Source: Lactiplantibacillus mudanjiangensis (lineage in GTDB: Bacteria > Bacillota > Bacilli > Lactobacillales > Lactobacillaceae). Taken from it: a stretch of DNA of 64,000 bases. Positions 34,216-41,713 of the stretch are shown here, in pieces (position 1 is the stretch's first letter; every line of letters starts with the position of its first letter). The stretch spans positions 1-64,000 of the forward strand of contig NZ_BJDY01000006.1 of NCBI RefSeq assembly GCF_005405385.1. Reading direction: 5' to 3'. The position numbers were made by a program, and so were the translations under genes. The notes below the pieces were generated by a model. The model searched no databases. It had not been told where the DNA came from and saw nothing but the letters and a program-made list of their open reading frames with translations.

Positions 34216-34959
34216 TTAAACTAGTTTAAGCCGCCGCTTCAGCTCCTTAACCTTGGTTAGAGAACACTTACAATTCATACCATTACTAAAATAAATCATT
34301 CTTGTTTTGACATCATAAGATTCAATGTTGCTAACATTAATCAACGCTGATTTTGAGCATCTAAATAACTCCGGCGTCTTCTTTTCTACAGTCTGTAATT
34401 TACCGTAAAACTCATATTCACCACTACGTGCGTATAAACTAATCCGATGGGGAATATCAGATGGTGTTAGAAGTAAAACATCTTGTAAATTCAAATTATA
34501 AATTCGACTGCCGACTGTAAATGAAAAATTCTGTTGTCTTTCTTGCGCCGCCGCTATTGATCTAGCACGTGCCAAGTTTAAGTTATCAATAAGTTCATCC
34601 CGTAATTTTTCAACCGACTGATCCTTACTAATAAAACCTAAAGCTTCCAACTGATGCTTTAATGTTGCTGGAGCCAGTTCATCATGGGTGATGATAAAGA
34701 TTAACTTAGCCTGAACATCCTTGACACGAATCTTTGCTGCTAATTCTATGCCGTCAATTTGGGCATTCAAATCTATATCTAACAAATAGATACCATTTTG
34801 AGGCTGCTCCTTATTCACATATGCTAAACATTCTTGGGGATCGGACGTACTCAACCCAAACTTAAAGTCTTCATCGTGAAATAAGACATAATTCTTAACA
34901 ATCGTCGTTATTTGTGACAATTGAGTTGGATTATCCTCACACATAACAATTGGATACAT
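34216..34959 (-). CDS. LytTR response regulator of the bacteriocin locus
   Basis: 247 residues. The receiver domain has acidic residues at MCEDN, the phospho-acceptor Asp in NGIYLLDIDLN and Lys in ISKDQS. The C-terminal LytTR DNA-binding domain spans about residues 140-247 (RIYNLNLQDVLLLTP...ELFRCSKSALINVSNIESY...NGMNCKCSLTKVKELKRRL). This is the PlnC/EntR/AgrA class that binds paired direct repeats at bacteriocin promoters. Its ATG directly abuts the kinase stop codon (TAAATG), so translation is coupled. The transporter gene follows 8 bases downstream. Confidence 0.93.
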   Translation of the reverse strand: MYPIVMCEDNPTQLSQITTIVKNYVLFHDEDFKFGLSTSDPQECLAYVNKEQPQNGIYLLDIDLNAQIDGIELAAKIRVKDVQAKLIFIITHDELAPATLKHQLEALGFISKDQSVEKLRDELIDNLNLARARSIAAAQERQQNFSFTVGSRIYNLNLQDVLLLTPSDIPHRISLYARSGEYEFYGKLQTVEKKTPELFRCSKSALINVSNIESYDVKTRMIYFSNGMNCKCSLTKVKELKRRLKLV

Positions 34960-36258
34960 TTAGCCCTCCTCCTTGGAATCATTGATGGTTATTTGAACTG
35001 TAAACTTTTTAGGCGAACTTTTATAAACAACAAAGACATTTGAATATTTACGACGAATATCATCAATAATACTTAAACCTAAACCACTATGCTTTTCCTT
35101 CGTTGTTACACCTGGCTTACGCAGCTGCTTCAAGTTGCCGACCTGATCATGTCCCGTATTCTCAATAGTTATATTTAAACTATCGGTATCTTGAAAGATC
35201 ATAATCGTGATCATGCCATCGGTCTCGTGTCCAACAGCTTCCATCGCATTATCCAATGTAATACTTAATAAACGAACCATATCAAATGACTTAATCGTCA
35301 GTGAATGGACGGGCCTGCGACATTCAAACCGAAAATCCACATGATTATGTTCGAACATAAAAAATTTATTTAGCAAGATACTCTTCATATGGATCTCATT
35401 GACATTGCCAATATCTTGATAATTATCAGTAATTTCACTCAGTTCTTGATTAGAATATAATTGTAGATCATCTAAATAATGACGAACCTTTTCTACATCT
35501 CCGATTTGAGCAAGTTCAGCCAAGCTTAATAACATATTTTTATAGTCATGTCTAAACTTTCTTAACTCCATTTGACTTTGCTCTAACTGTTCCGTATAAG
35601 TACGTAAATTATCTAATTGCTGTTGTTTAATTTGGCTCTCGTAGTGCCGCTTAATACTTAAATAAGCGCTTATAAACAGCCCCAATAAAAAAAGCAATTC
35701 AATACTTGCAAAAATTAAAGTTCCAATTGAGAATTTATTGTACACACCGATTTGATCTGCTAATTCAATGTACAAGAAAAAGATTAATATTACTCCAGAT
35801 TGTAAAGTCACAAGCAGCCACTTAAAATTTTCATTCTCAAATAAACGATTAACACTATCTCTTAAACACAAATTAATCAGCATCAAAAAAATAGCTTCCA
35901 CCAACAGCCTCGACAAAGTAAATCCCCAACCTACTAATTTAGAATTACTAACAAGACTAAGCAAAGCATCGCTAACAAAAGTAACAAGTAGCAATGATAG
36001 ATATGAAAATAATAGTAGATTTAAACCTTTTACCACTAGTTTAAATCTATAATTGATGATGTATAACAATACTATATATATTAAGTAAACAATAAAGCCA
36101 AAATTAATATTCAATATAAAGATTAACGGAACACATAAAATACCAAGCCATTTATTCAAGGTTCCCTGTTGATCCATACTTATTTTCAAAAAAAACAAGT
36201 AGAAAAAGATGATCTCTATTAAAAGCTGAAAAATATATGCCCGAGTGTCCATTTGCAC
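34960..36258 (-). CDS. GHKL sensor histidine kinase of the bacteriocin locus
   Basis: 432 residues. The first about 215 contain six or seven membrane helices that form the peptide-pheromone receptor. A coiled-coil linker leads to the H-box FRHDYKNMLLSLAELAQIG (phospho-accepting His). The HATPase region contains LDNAMEAVGHETDG (N-box) and KHSGLGLSIIDDI (G-box). This is the HPK10 class typical of bacteriocin quorum sensing (PlnB, EntK, CbnK). The GTG start is preceded by GAGGTGAT. The gene follows the inducing-peptide gene by about 65 bases. Confidence 0.93.
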   Translation of the reverse strand: MQMDTRAYIFQLLIEIIFFYLFFLKISMDQQGTLNKWLGILCVPLIFILNINFGFIVYLIYIVLLYIINYRFKLVVKGLNLLLFSYLSLLLVTFVSDALLSLVSNSKLVGWGFTLSRLLVEAIFLMLINLCLRDSVNRLFENENFKWLLVTLQSGVILIFFLYIELADQIGVYNKFSIGTLIFASIELLFLLGLFISAYLSIKRHYESQIKQQQLDNLRTYTEQLEQSQMELRKFRHDYKNMLLSLAELAQIGDVEKVRHYLDDLQLYSNQELSEITDNYQDIGNVNEIHMKSILLNKFFMFEHNHVDFRFECRRPVHSLTIKSFDMVRLLSITLDNAMEAVGHETDGMITIMIFQDTDSLNITIENTGHDQVGNLKQLRKPGVTTKEKHSGLGLSIIDDIRRKYSNVFVVYKSSPKKFTVQITINDSKEEG

Positions 36259-36322
36259 GACTTATCACCTCAAATTAATGATGCACATGATGCACCCTTA
36301 ATATAGCATATTTTATAAAAAG

Positions 36323-36472
36323 TTAGCACTTAGTGAAAAATGAATAGACACACGTTGTCACACTTTTCGCAGGATCTTTAGTATGCACTGAACCGCGAAT
36401 TTTACGACCACCATTAATTTTTTTCAAATCCTTCAATTTAATAATTCTTACTTCTGCTGTTGATTTTTTCAT
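36323..36472 (-). CDS. Double-glycine inducing peptide (EntF/CbnS-like pheromone)
   Basis: 49 residues from MKKSTAEVRIIKLKDLKKINGG; AAAGGGGATTTT is upstream of this ATG, and the longer frame lacks a site. The 22-residue leader ends in Gly-Gly with the hydrophobic/charged pattern of bacteriocin-type leaders. The mature 27-mer is basic and ends in TTCVYSFFTKC: two cysteines closing a nine-residue ring. From memory the induction peptides of enterocin A (EntF, CVFSLFKKC) and carnobacteriocin (CbnS, CVFSFFKKC) share this ending. Position directly before the kinase gene completes a three-component system. A killing function is less likely but not excluded. Confidence 0.85.
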   Translation of the reverse strand: MKKSTAEVRIIKLKDLKKINGGRKIRGSVHTKDPAKSVTTCVYSFFTKC

Positions 36473-36707
36473 TCTTAAAATCCCCTTTGCTTTGATACAT
36501 TTATTATGCATGCATTGTTCGATAATTGACTAAAAACATCTCAAAGTAAAAAATATTCTTCTTGAAATGTAATAATGTTAAATGTGCTCTTATATAGACT
36601 AAAATCATTAACTCAATATTAATTAGATCTTCCATACAAGATAAACCTCCACTGCCAATATCTCCCACACCATGTGATTTAGTAATAGTTCACATAGTTT
36701 CTTCACT

Positions 36708-36746
36708 AAAAAACACGCCAAGAAAATGGACTCTCTTGACGTGTCT
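36708..36746 (-). terminator. Intrinsic terminator after the bacteriocin gene
   Basis: On the minus strand ACACGTCAAGA pairs with TCTTGGCGTGT, followed by TTTTTT. The inducing-peptide operon downstream therefore needs its own promoter, somewhere in 36473-36700. Confidence 0.8.
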
Positions 36747-36766
36747 CAAACATAACTATTATTTAA

Positions 36767-36934
36767 TTAACATTTGCCATGACCAGCTGTAGCTACACGA
36801 TTAACACCGCATGAAAAAGCTTGTCCCCAGTTCACAGTACAACGTTTCTTTGAACATGAAAGGCCGTTACCATAATATTTACCACCGATAATTTGCTTCA
36901 TTTCTTTTTCTGAGACTACTTTAACTTTTGACAT
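36767..36934 (-). CDS. Class IIa (pediocin-like) bacteriocin precursor
   Basis: 55 residues, below usual ORF cut-offs. The leader is [18 protein letters not shown] (18 residues, double-glycine). The mature 37-mer starts [20 protein letters not shown], which is the YGNG(V/L)xCxxxxCxVxWGxA pediocin box, and has four cysteines (mature positions 9, 14, 24, 37) for two disulfides. It ends ATAGHGKC. Class IIa peptides use the mannose-PTS membrane subunits as receptor and permeabilise Listeria and related bacteria. From memory it is very like plantaricin C19 (which has SKKGC) and of the same length as plantaricin 423 and sakacin G. GGAGG precedes the ATG. It lies 89 bases downstream of the PedC-like gene. 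Confidence 0.95.
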   Translation of the reverse strand: MSKVKVVSEKEMKQIIGGKYYGNGLSCSKKRCTVNWGQAFSCGVNRVATAGHGKC

Positions 36935-37023
36935 AATAATTCCTCCATTTTGTTTTAGGTTTAGTGAGAAACAAATTGAAATCTAAATACAATTTATTAC
37001 CAGCTACTTTGAAACAATATTTA

Positions 37024-37557
37024 CTAGTTTTGACTGTAATCAGTTTCAAGTTGTTGCAGATCTGATAACGTGGTGTCATCACCAACAGTCATAGAAACAA
37101 CTTTTCCTTTAGAAAAGACAGCGACAGTAGGTGTTCCCATGAAGTCGAATGGGCTGTTGAATGTATCGAAAAATTGATTTCGTGTTTCCTGAGAAGCAGT
37201 TTTAAGTGAACCTTCTGGACCATAATCAAAATAATAGACTGGTTGTTTAGCTTCTTTCAAGAATTGCTTCATCACAGGTGAAAACGCACGGCAATGTGAA
37301 CATTCTTTAAAACCAATAAATACGATGAATTTATCCCCACTCGCGACTTTAGACAAATATTGATCGACATTAAATGGCTGAACACCTTTAATATTAGCTT
37401 CATAATTAGATTCACTAACTTTTGGTTGTGTCGTCACTTCAGTTTTAGTTGTCGTACTAGTCGTATCAGCATATGCCTGGTTAGGCGTTTTAAGCATTAA
37501 GCTGCTAGTAGCTAAAAGCACTGTCGCCGCAGTTACAAAAATTGATTTAAATTTCAT
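37024..37557 (-). CDS. Secreted thioredoxin-like bacteriocin accessory protein (PedC-like)
   Basis: 177 residues. The N-terminal signal peptide (MKFKSIFVTAATVLLATSSL, cleavage near YADT) places the protein outside the membrane. The core is a thioredoxin fold: DKFIVFIGFKECSHCRAFSPVMKQF with a CSHC redox centre and MGTPTVAVF with the cis-Pro. In pediocin-type clusters, PedC proteins form or shuffle the bacteriocin disulfides; the neighbouring bacteriocin has four cysteines, which fits. The gene lies directly upstream of the bacteriocin and is probably co-transcribed. An 11-base inverted repeat (37669-37679 with 37730-37740) in the upstream region could be regulatory. Confidence 0.85.
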   Translation of the reverse strand: MKFKSIFVTAATVLLATSSLMLKTPNQAYADTTSTTTKTEVTTQPKVSESNYEANIKGVQPFNVDQYLSKVASGDKFIVFIGFKECSHCRAFSPVMKQFLKEAKQPVYYFDYGPEGSLKTASQETRNQFFDTFNSPFDFMGTPTVAVFSKGKVVSMTVGDDTTLSDLQQLETDYSQN

Positions 37558-37849
37558 TATAATTCCCCACTCAACATTTATTGTTCTAGCTGATTAAACT
37601 CAACTAATATTAACGAGGGCTCTCGCTGTTCCGTTCGAACAATATCTATATTAGATCGTTTTTTACCAAAAAGTTAAACTTATTTTGTAAATGAGAAAAT
37701 CCGTCTTAACCGCAAGCTGAAACGTGCCTGTTTAACTTTTGTCAACCCATCAATTAATTTGCTAAATCTTGCCGATTACTTTTAACAAAGCTAGTTCTGA
37801 ACAGGTAGTGCGGCCACACCAATCAATTATTTATGATCACTTGAAGTTC

Positions 37850-38330
37850 ACTATTTAAATCAATCTTATCTGCTTCCATTCTTTTTAATCAGTTCAAAAA
37901 TGAAGTTGCTCTTAGGATTATCCCCAATAGCTAGATGATGTTCTTGGTCATCCACTCAAATAAAGCTTTCAATTACTCTTAAATAATCCAATGGTAATGA
38001 TAGCTGTTCAGGTGTCGGACTGATAATATCACCATCGATAAATAACCTGTTGATTGTGTAAATCAAATCGCAACCAATAGACAACCGAACAGTAAAAAAA
38101 AATATAATCGCCATGTACCTTAGTAATACTCGAATCTCTAGCAAGAGCTTATCCCTGATTTTGCTGATGAATAACTTTAAATCTTGTTAGGAATTTTTGT
38201 TCATAGTCGTTACAAATGACACCAGCATGATCAACACTTCCATCATCGATATTCAGATATTCAAAACCAACATCCATGCTTTAAACCCAAACATCATTTG
38301 ATATACTTTTCCTCGTTATAGGTGGTCTCA
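37850..38330 (-). pseudogene. Decayed protein-coding remnant, unknown family
   Basis: On the minus strand two fragments look once-coding. One starts MDVGFEYLNIDDGSVDHAG and runs to a stop near 38155. After frame changes comes another reading SPTPEQLSLPLDYLRVIES, followed in a different phase by VDDQEHHLAIGDNPKSNF. In-frame stops and shifts break it everywhere and there is no start with a ribosome site. I do not recognise the family. The rest of 37560-38590 is AT-rich DNA with no intact gene, consistent with a decaying part of the bacteriocin locus. Confidence 0.4.
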
Positions 38331-38598
38331 ATCACAGATAATTTCATCATCCATACACTTAAGTCTCATAGTTCAGCAACCTCACATTTGTTCATATCAA
38401 CCTTCAGGACTGATTTCTTTCCCCATATTTACAAATATCAACATAGGTTACGTACTCAGAAAAAAACTTGCACGGCGACTTGATTCACACCATAAGAAAA
38501 GTTCTCATTCATAACCGAATCGTACATCTATTTATCTCGCTTATTAATGCTAAAAAAAAAGCGTAGTAGAAATAAAAATTTCCACTACACCACTTAAT

Positions 38599-38800
38599 TT
38601 ATAGCCACATCGTCATCGACATTTTCCTCCGATAAGCGTTAGCTTCGTGTTCAACTACACCGTAAAGCTCATTGATAGCTTTCGGTAACGTCAACTTATG
38701 CTGCAATGAATACCGTGTAATCGCATTACTTAACTTAACTGCAACCAAACCGGGTTCTTTACCACCATATGGCTGACAATATCTTTTTCGTTTTATCCAC
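38599..38800 (-). pseudogene. Remnant of a second class IIa immunity gene (carnobacteriocin BM1-immunity-like)
   Basis: A GTG start with CGGGAATAATC upstream reads VDKTKKILSAI and then hits a stop. In another phase the sequence continues LVAVKLSNAITRYSLQHKL and TLPKAINELYGVVEHEAN to a TAA at 38599. From memory the carnobacteriocin BM1 immunity protein has a similar ISMYSIQHNFRVPDDLVKLL stretch. About 88 residues are expected and only some 65 codons are left, so an internal deletion with frameshift is likely. It lies 12 bases after the intact immunity gene. Confidence 0.55.
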
Positions 38801-38812
38801 GATTATTCCCGA

Positions 38813-39160
38813 TTAATGCCGTGGGACTTCTTCAAACAGGCTATAAAATTGCGACTTATCTGAAAAATCCGCCATATATTGGCCATTTAACCCAGCCTTT
38901 TGACCGAAAACACTCAAGTCAATTAATAACTTTTCTTCATCAGTTGGGAAGTGTAACTTGCCTTTCAATGCCACACTCCGTACATAATTAACTAACCGAT
39001 TGATTAGTGCCTCTGGATTCTTAGCACTATCCAACTTGGCATCGACTTGTGTCAACACATCGATAATGTCTAATAATTCAGTGGTTTGATCACGTACCTT
39101 CAAACTTGCCAATAAAGTTTCAATGTTTTGTTTTACTGGTGCTAATGCTTTCCCCGTCAT
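38813..39160 (-). CDS. Class IIa bacteriocin immunity protein (EntA-immunity family)
   Basis: 115 residues, helical, no signal peptide. The segments ALINRLVNYVRSVALKGKLHF and LSVFGQKAGLNGQYMADFS, then DKSQFYSLF, match from memory the enterocin A immunity protein (INRLVNY, then LSEIGRTAGINGLYRADYG and DKSQF). KLHF also recalls PedB. Such proteins bind the mannose-PTS receptor-bacteriocin complex from inside and block the pore. GAGGAGG is well placed. It lies about 1.2 kb upstream of the PedC-like gene with degraded DNA between, rather than right behind the bacteriocin as is usual. Confidence 0.88.
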   Translation of the reverse strand: MTGKALAPVKQNIETLLASLKVRDQTTELLDIIDVLTQVDAKLDSAKNPEALINRLVNYVRSVALKGKLHFPTDEEKLLIDLSVFGQKAGLNGQYMADFSDKSQFYSLFEEVPRH

Positions 39161-39276
39161 AATAAAGTCCTCCTCAAATTATTAAAACTAACTCATTAAC
39201 CAGTTCCATCATAAGCATTCCTCCAACCAAACAGAACAAAATGTCCTATCTGGCTATTTTAACTTCCTGAAATGCC

Positions 39277-39585
39277 TTATTGATTCAAAATATCTGGAAA
39301 ACGCCCCTCCGCAATAAAGGCCGCTTTGAATTGATCGACACAGGCTTTGGCGTTAACAATATCTGGTTTGATTTTTAACAACTTTTTAGCGGCCTTTTTC
39401 TTAGACAACTTTTGCTTAGTCACCTGTTTTTTAATCAAATAATTCATAAATTTGCGACCTTCTTTGGCCGAAAAATGGCAATCTAACAACACGAGTTCAA
39501 CACAATTAAAATCCACTTTTTCAGCCATTTGTGTCAACACATTGACAACAAGCTCATCATGCTCAAAGATATCAATCGTCTTCAC
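39277..39585 (-). CDS. Small protein of unknown function upstream of the immunity gene
   Basis: 102 residues from the GTG before KTIDIFEHDELVVNV; GGGGGGG lies 5 bases upstream. It is very basic in the second half (KKQVTKQKLSKKKAAKKLLKIKPD) and ends FKAAFIAEGRFPDILNQ. No membrane segment or known motif. Small, helical and beside an immunity gene, it could be another immunity-type or regulatory protein, but nothing proves this. A structured RNA candidate with terminator lies about 130 bases upstream on the same strand. Confidence 0.55.
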   Translation of the reverse strand: MKTIDIFEHDELVVNVLTQMAEKVDFNCVELVLLDCHFSAKEGRKFMNYLIKKQVTKQKLSKKKAAKKLLKIKPDIVNAKACVDQFKAAFIAEGRFPDILNQ

Positions 39586-39710
39586 TAAGTCCCCCCCGTT
39601 TCTGCCAACTATCAACTTATTATTAAAATAATAATGAGCTCAGTTTATCATTATTCCAAACAGCGGTGGCTAAATGTTCATAAACAGGCATAAACCTGAC
39701 TTAACCGTAC

Positions 39711-39916
39711 AAAAAAAGATGCGTCAACTGTTAAAAACAGTCAACGCATCTCTTCCGCAGTACTAGGTTGCCCTAGTGGGGTGATGTGTTCCACAACATC
39801 AGAGACCCAAGCATTCCGCAAATCCGTCGGAAAATCATGCCCTGCTATCAATTAAGTCACTAGCCGCTCGCGCGGAACCATCATCACTGATGATCTGACT
39901 CTATCGACTCATCGCA
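39711..39916 (-). ncRNA. Candidate structured RNA with own promoter and terminator
   Basis: On the minus strand TTGCAT and TAGAGT are 17 bases apart (39951-39923), predicting a start near 39916. About 200 bases later a terminator pairs GATGCGTTGACTG with CAGTTGACGCATC, followed by seven T (39711-39717). Between them nested long-range stems can form: TTCCGC (39877-39872) with GCGGAA (39758-39753), inside them CTAGTG (39863-39858) with CACTAG (39778-39773), plus two internal hairpins (GATGT/ACATC and TTCCG/CGGAA). No open frame of note. It could be an independent RNA or a leader of the gene at 39277. I matched it to no known riboswitch motif. Confidence 0.55.
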
Positions 39917-40000
39917 AAGATAACTCTACCATGGTTTACGGCTTTATGCAAGTCACAAAGCATGGTATATTTAGGCCAGCACTAACAGGAGGTCCATATT

Positions 40001-40642
40001 TTGACTTGGTTACTAACGATCATCACCACCATCATGCGCCCACTGACGCTTTTAGTCAGCTTGACCAATCACCTTGGTGTTTGGTCGTACGTTGTGTTAT
40101 TTTTGATTATCTTTTTAGAATCGGCATTCATCGCCTTTGCCTTTTTACCAGGCCAATCGCTACTTTTTCTCAGTAGCTCGATTGCGGCAAATGCCAACTC
40201 TAAACTCAATATTTGGCTACTACTAGCGATTTTCATTGTCGCCGCAACTAGTGGGGCCATGTTGAAATACCAACTCACCCGCCGTGCCGACCAACGCGAT
40301 AGTCGGCTTGAACGTGGCCTCAATTCTAGCAAGTTAGACACCACCAAAGCCTTATTCGATCGCCATGAAAAACCCTCCTTACTCTGGGGACGCTTTATTC
40401 CGTTTGTCGGCCTCTTCATCCCTGTCATTGCGGGCACTACTGAGATGGACTGGCATCACTTTGAAATTTGGAATTTCTTCGGTGTGCTCATCTGGGTCGG
40501 TGGTTGTTGCTTTTGTGGCTACTACTTTGGCGACTGGCCATTCGTTCAAAATAATTTTACAATCATCATGCTCGCTTTAATTATCGTGCCAATTATTTTA
40601 CGCTACGGTTATCATCAGTTTAAGCGACAAGTGGCAGACTAA
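40001..40642 (+). CDS. DedA-family membrane protein
   Basis: 213 residues with a TTG start preceded by AGGAGG. About five membrane segments. FLESAFIAFAFLPGQSLLFLSSSIAA matches the DedA hallmark E-x3-P-x5-P-G-(E/D) region, and LLWGRFIPFVGLFIPVIAGTTEMDWHHFEIWNFFGVLIW matches the conserved R-F-x-P/G-x3-P-x-x-A-G segment. DedA proteins are undecaprenyl-phosphate or phospholipid translocase-type transporters needed for envelope homeostasis. It is monocistronic with a strong convergent terminator. Confidence 0.88.
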   Translation: MTWLLTIITTIMRPLTLLVSLTNHLGVWSYVVLFLIIFLESAFIAFAFLPGQSLLFLSSSIAANANSKLNIWLLLAIFIVAATSGAMLKYQLTRRADQRDSRLERGLNSSKLDTTKALFDRHEKPSLLWGRFIPFVGLFIPVIAGTTEMDWHHFEIWNFFGVLIWVGGCCFCGYYFGDWPFVQNNFTIIMLALIIVPIILRYGYHQFKRQVAD

Positions 40643-40698
40643 ATTTAGTGCAAAAGTCCTGTCACTATGTTGCGTTTTCAACATTAAATAATCAAAAA

Positions 40699-40742
40699 AG
40701 ACCCCATAACCGTCGGGCGCTTCTCCAACGGTTATGGGGTCT
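40699..40742. terminator. Bidirectional intrinsic terminator
   Basis: AAGACCCCATAACCGT pairs with ACGGTTATGGGGTCTT between the convergent DedA gene and the operon ending at 40825. Confidence 0.8.
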
Positions 40743-40824
40743 TACTCAATTGTATTGCTTTGGCTCTATCACAAGAACTATCATACCGAATGAATGTAAA
40801 GGGATCATCAAGTTTCGGTAAAGA

Positions 40825-41298
40825 TTAGTCCTTATTTTCAGTATCGGTTTCATCGCCAGCTGCCATAATGGTATCCAACCGGTCAAGTTGAGCGTCAAAC
40901 CAAGTTGTCAATACCTTTAATGCCCCAGCTTGATCAGCCAAAACATCTTCGGCACTGCCCAGTTCATCGATCCGTAAGCCAGAACGAAAGGCTTCGGATT
41001 CTGCAATCATGTAAAGATTAATCGGCATCTCATCTTCAGCCATCGTCACTTTACCGATTTCAGTTAAGTTGGCCAGTGGCAAGTTAATAACACTCGTTTC
41101 TAGCCGAAAACTAATCGCTGGTTCATGATCAGTCGTCAATTCAGCTTGAGCCAATTGATCGTTAGCCACGACCGCTAAAAACGAATCTAACCACACCTGT
41201 AATTTGGACGTCAATTGATCATACGATGCTTGTAGCGTCACCTGTTCCACTTTTTCTGCAGTGACTTCATCAATAAAAGCTTGTACATTTCGTTGCAT
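40825..41298 (-). CDS. Acidic cytoplasmic protein of unknown function
   Basis: 157 residues from MQRNVQAFIDEVTAEKVEQV; GAGGG lies 5 bases before this ATG. Strongly acidic with an Asp/Glu-rich tail (AAGDETDTENKD). No membrane segment or motif recognised. It follows the small membrane-protein gene with only a few bases between and probably belongs to one operon with it and lplA. Confidence 0.6.
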   Translation of the reverse strand: MQRNVQAFIDEVTAEKVEQVTLQASYDQLTSKLQVWLDSFLAVVANDQLAQAELTTDHEPAISFRLETSVINLPLANLTEIGKVTMAEDEMPINLYMIAESEAFRSGLRIDELGSAEDVLADQAGALKVLTTWFDAQLDRLDTIMAAGDETDTENKD

Positions 41299-41310
41299 AA
41301 TATCCCTCAT

Positions 41311-41691
41311 TTAATGATTTTGTCGCCATCGTGTTAACAACACGACAGTATAGAAGTTAATGCCTAAACCAATTGCCGCCACAACTTCTAGCAACAATTT
41401 AATTTCCATGGCAGCCGTACTTTGATACCCCGACATCAACGCACTAATCAAGCCCAGTGAATAAATCAACAAGACTAAACCTAACACGTAAAAGCCGAGC
41501 AAACGATTCACATAAACCGCTAAGATACCTAAGAAATACAGCACCAAGGCAATTAACAACCCTTGCCACATGTGCGCCATCGAAATGGTGGTCGTCTGTA
41601 GCTTTAACGACTGCGCTGACATCAGCCAATTGACGATACCGTAACAAAAAAACGAGACGAACGCAAACGTCACTACCCGGGTGAGCTTCAC
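41311..41691 (-). CDS. Four-helix membrane protein of unknown function
   Basis: 126 residues with a GTG start and GGAGGG upstream. Four hydrophobic segments (about residues 5-25, 38-60, 66-87, 97-119) make it an integral membrane protein. It begins 22 bases after the lplA stop codon, suggesting co-transcription. No family recognised. Confidence 0.6.
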   Translation of the reverse strand: MKLTRVVTFAFVSFFCYGIVNWLMSAQSLKLQTTTISMAHMWQGLLIALVLYFLGILAVYVNRLLGFYVLGLVLLIYSLGLISALMSGYQSTAAMEIKLLLEVVAAIGLGINFYTVVLLTRWRQNH

Positions 41692-41713
41692 AAAATCCCT
41701 CCAATGATTACTT

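Noticed and set aside
36570-36600. ACATTTAAC and ACATTTCAA as direct repeats for LytTR binding upstream of the inducing peptide
   Set aside because: Their period is about 15 bases, not the roughly 21 usual for PlnC/EntR-type sites, and no clear matching pair was found before the bacteriocin or PedC-like genes.
36504-36635. 43-codon frame on the minus strand (MEDLINIELMILVYIRAH...) with GGAGG about 10 bases upstream
   Set aside because: It fills the promoter region of the inducing-peptide gene, has no leader or known motif, and its spacing is poor. I could not support it as a gene, though it deserves a look in RNA-seq.
37956-38144. 62-codon frame on the minus strand (MLEIRVLLRYMAII...)
   Set aside because: It only partly overlaps a once-coding phase, has no ribosome site and is part of a frameshifted remnant, so it is listed as pseudogene material.
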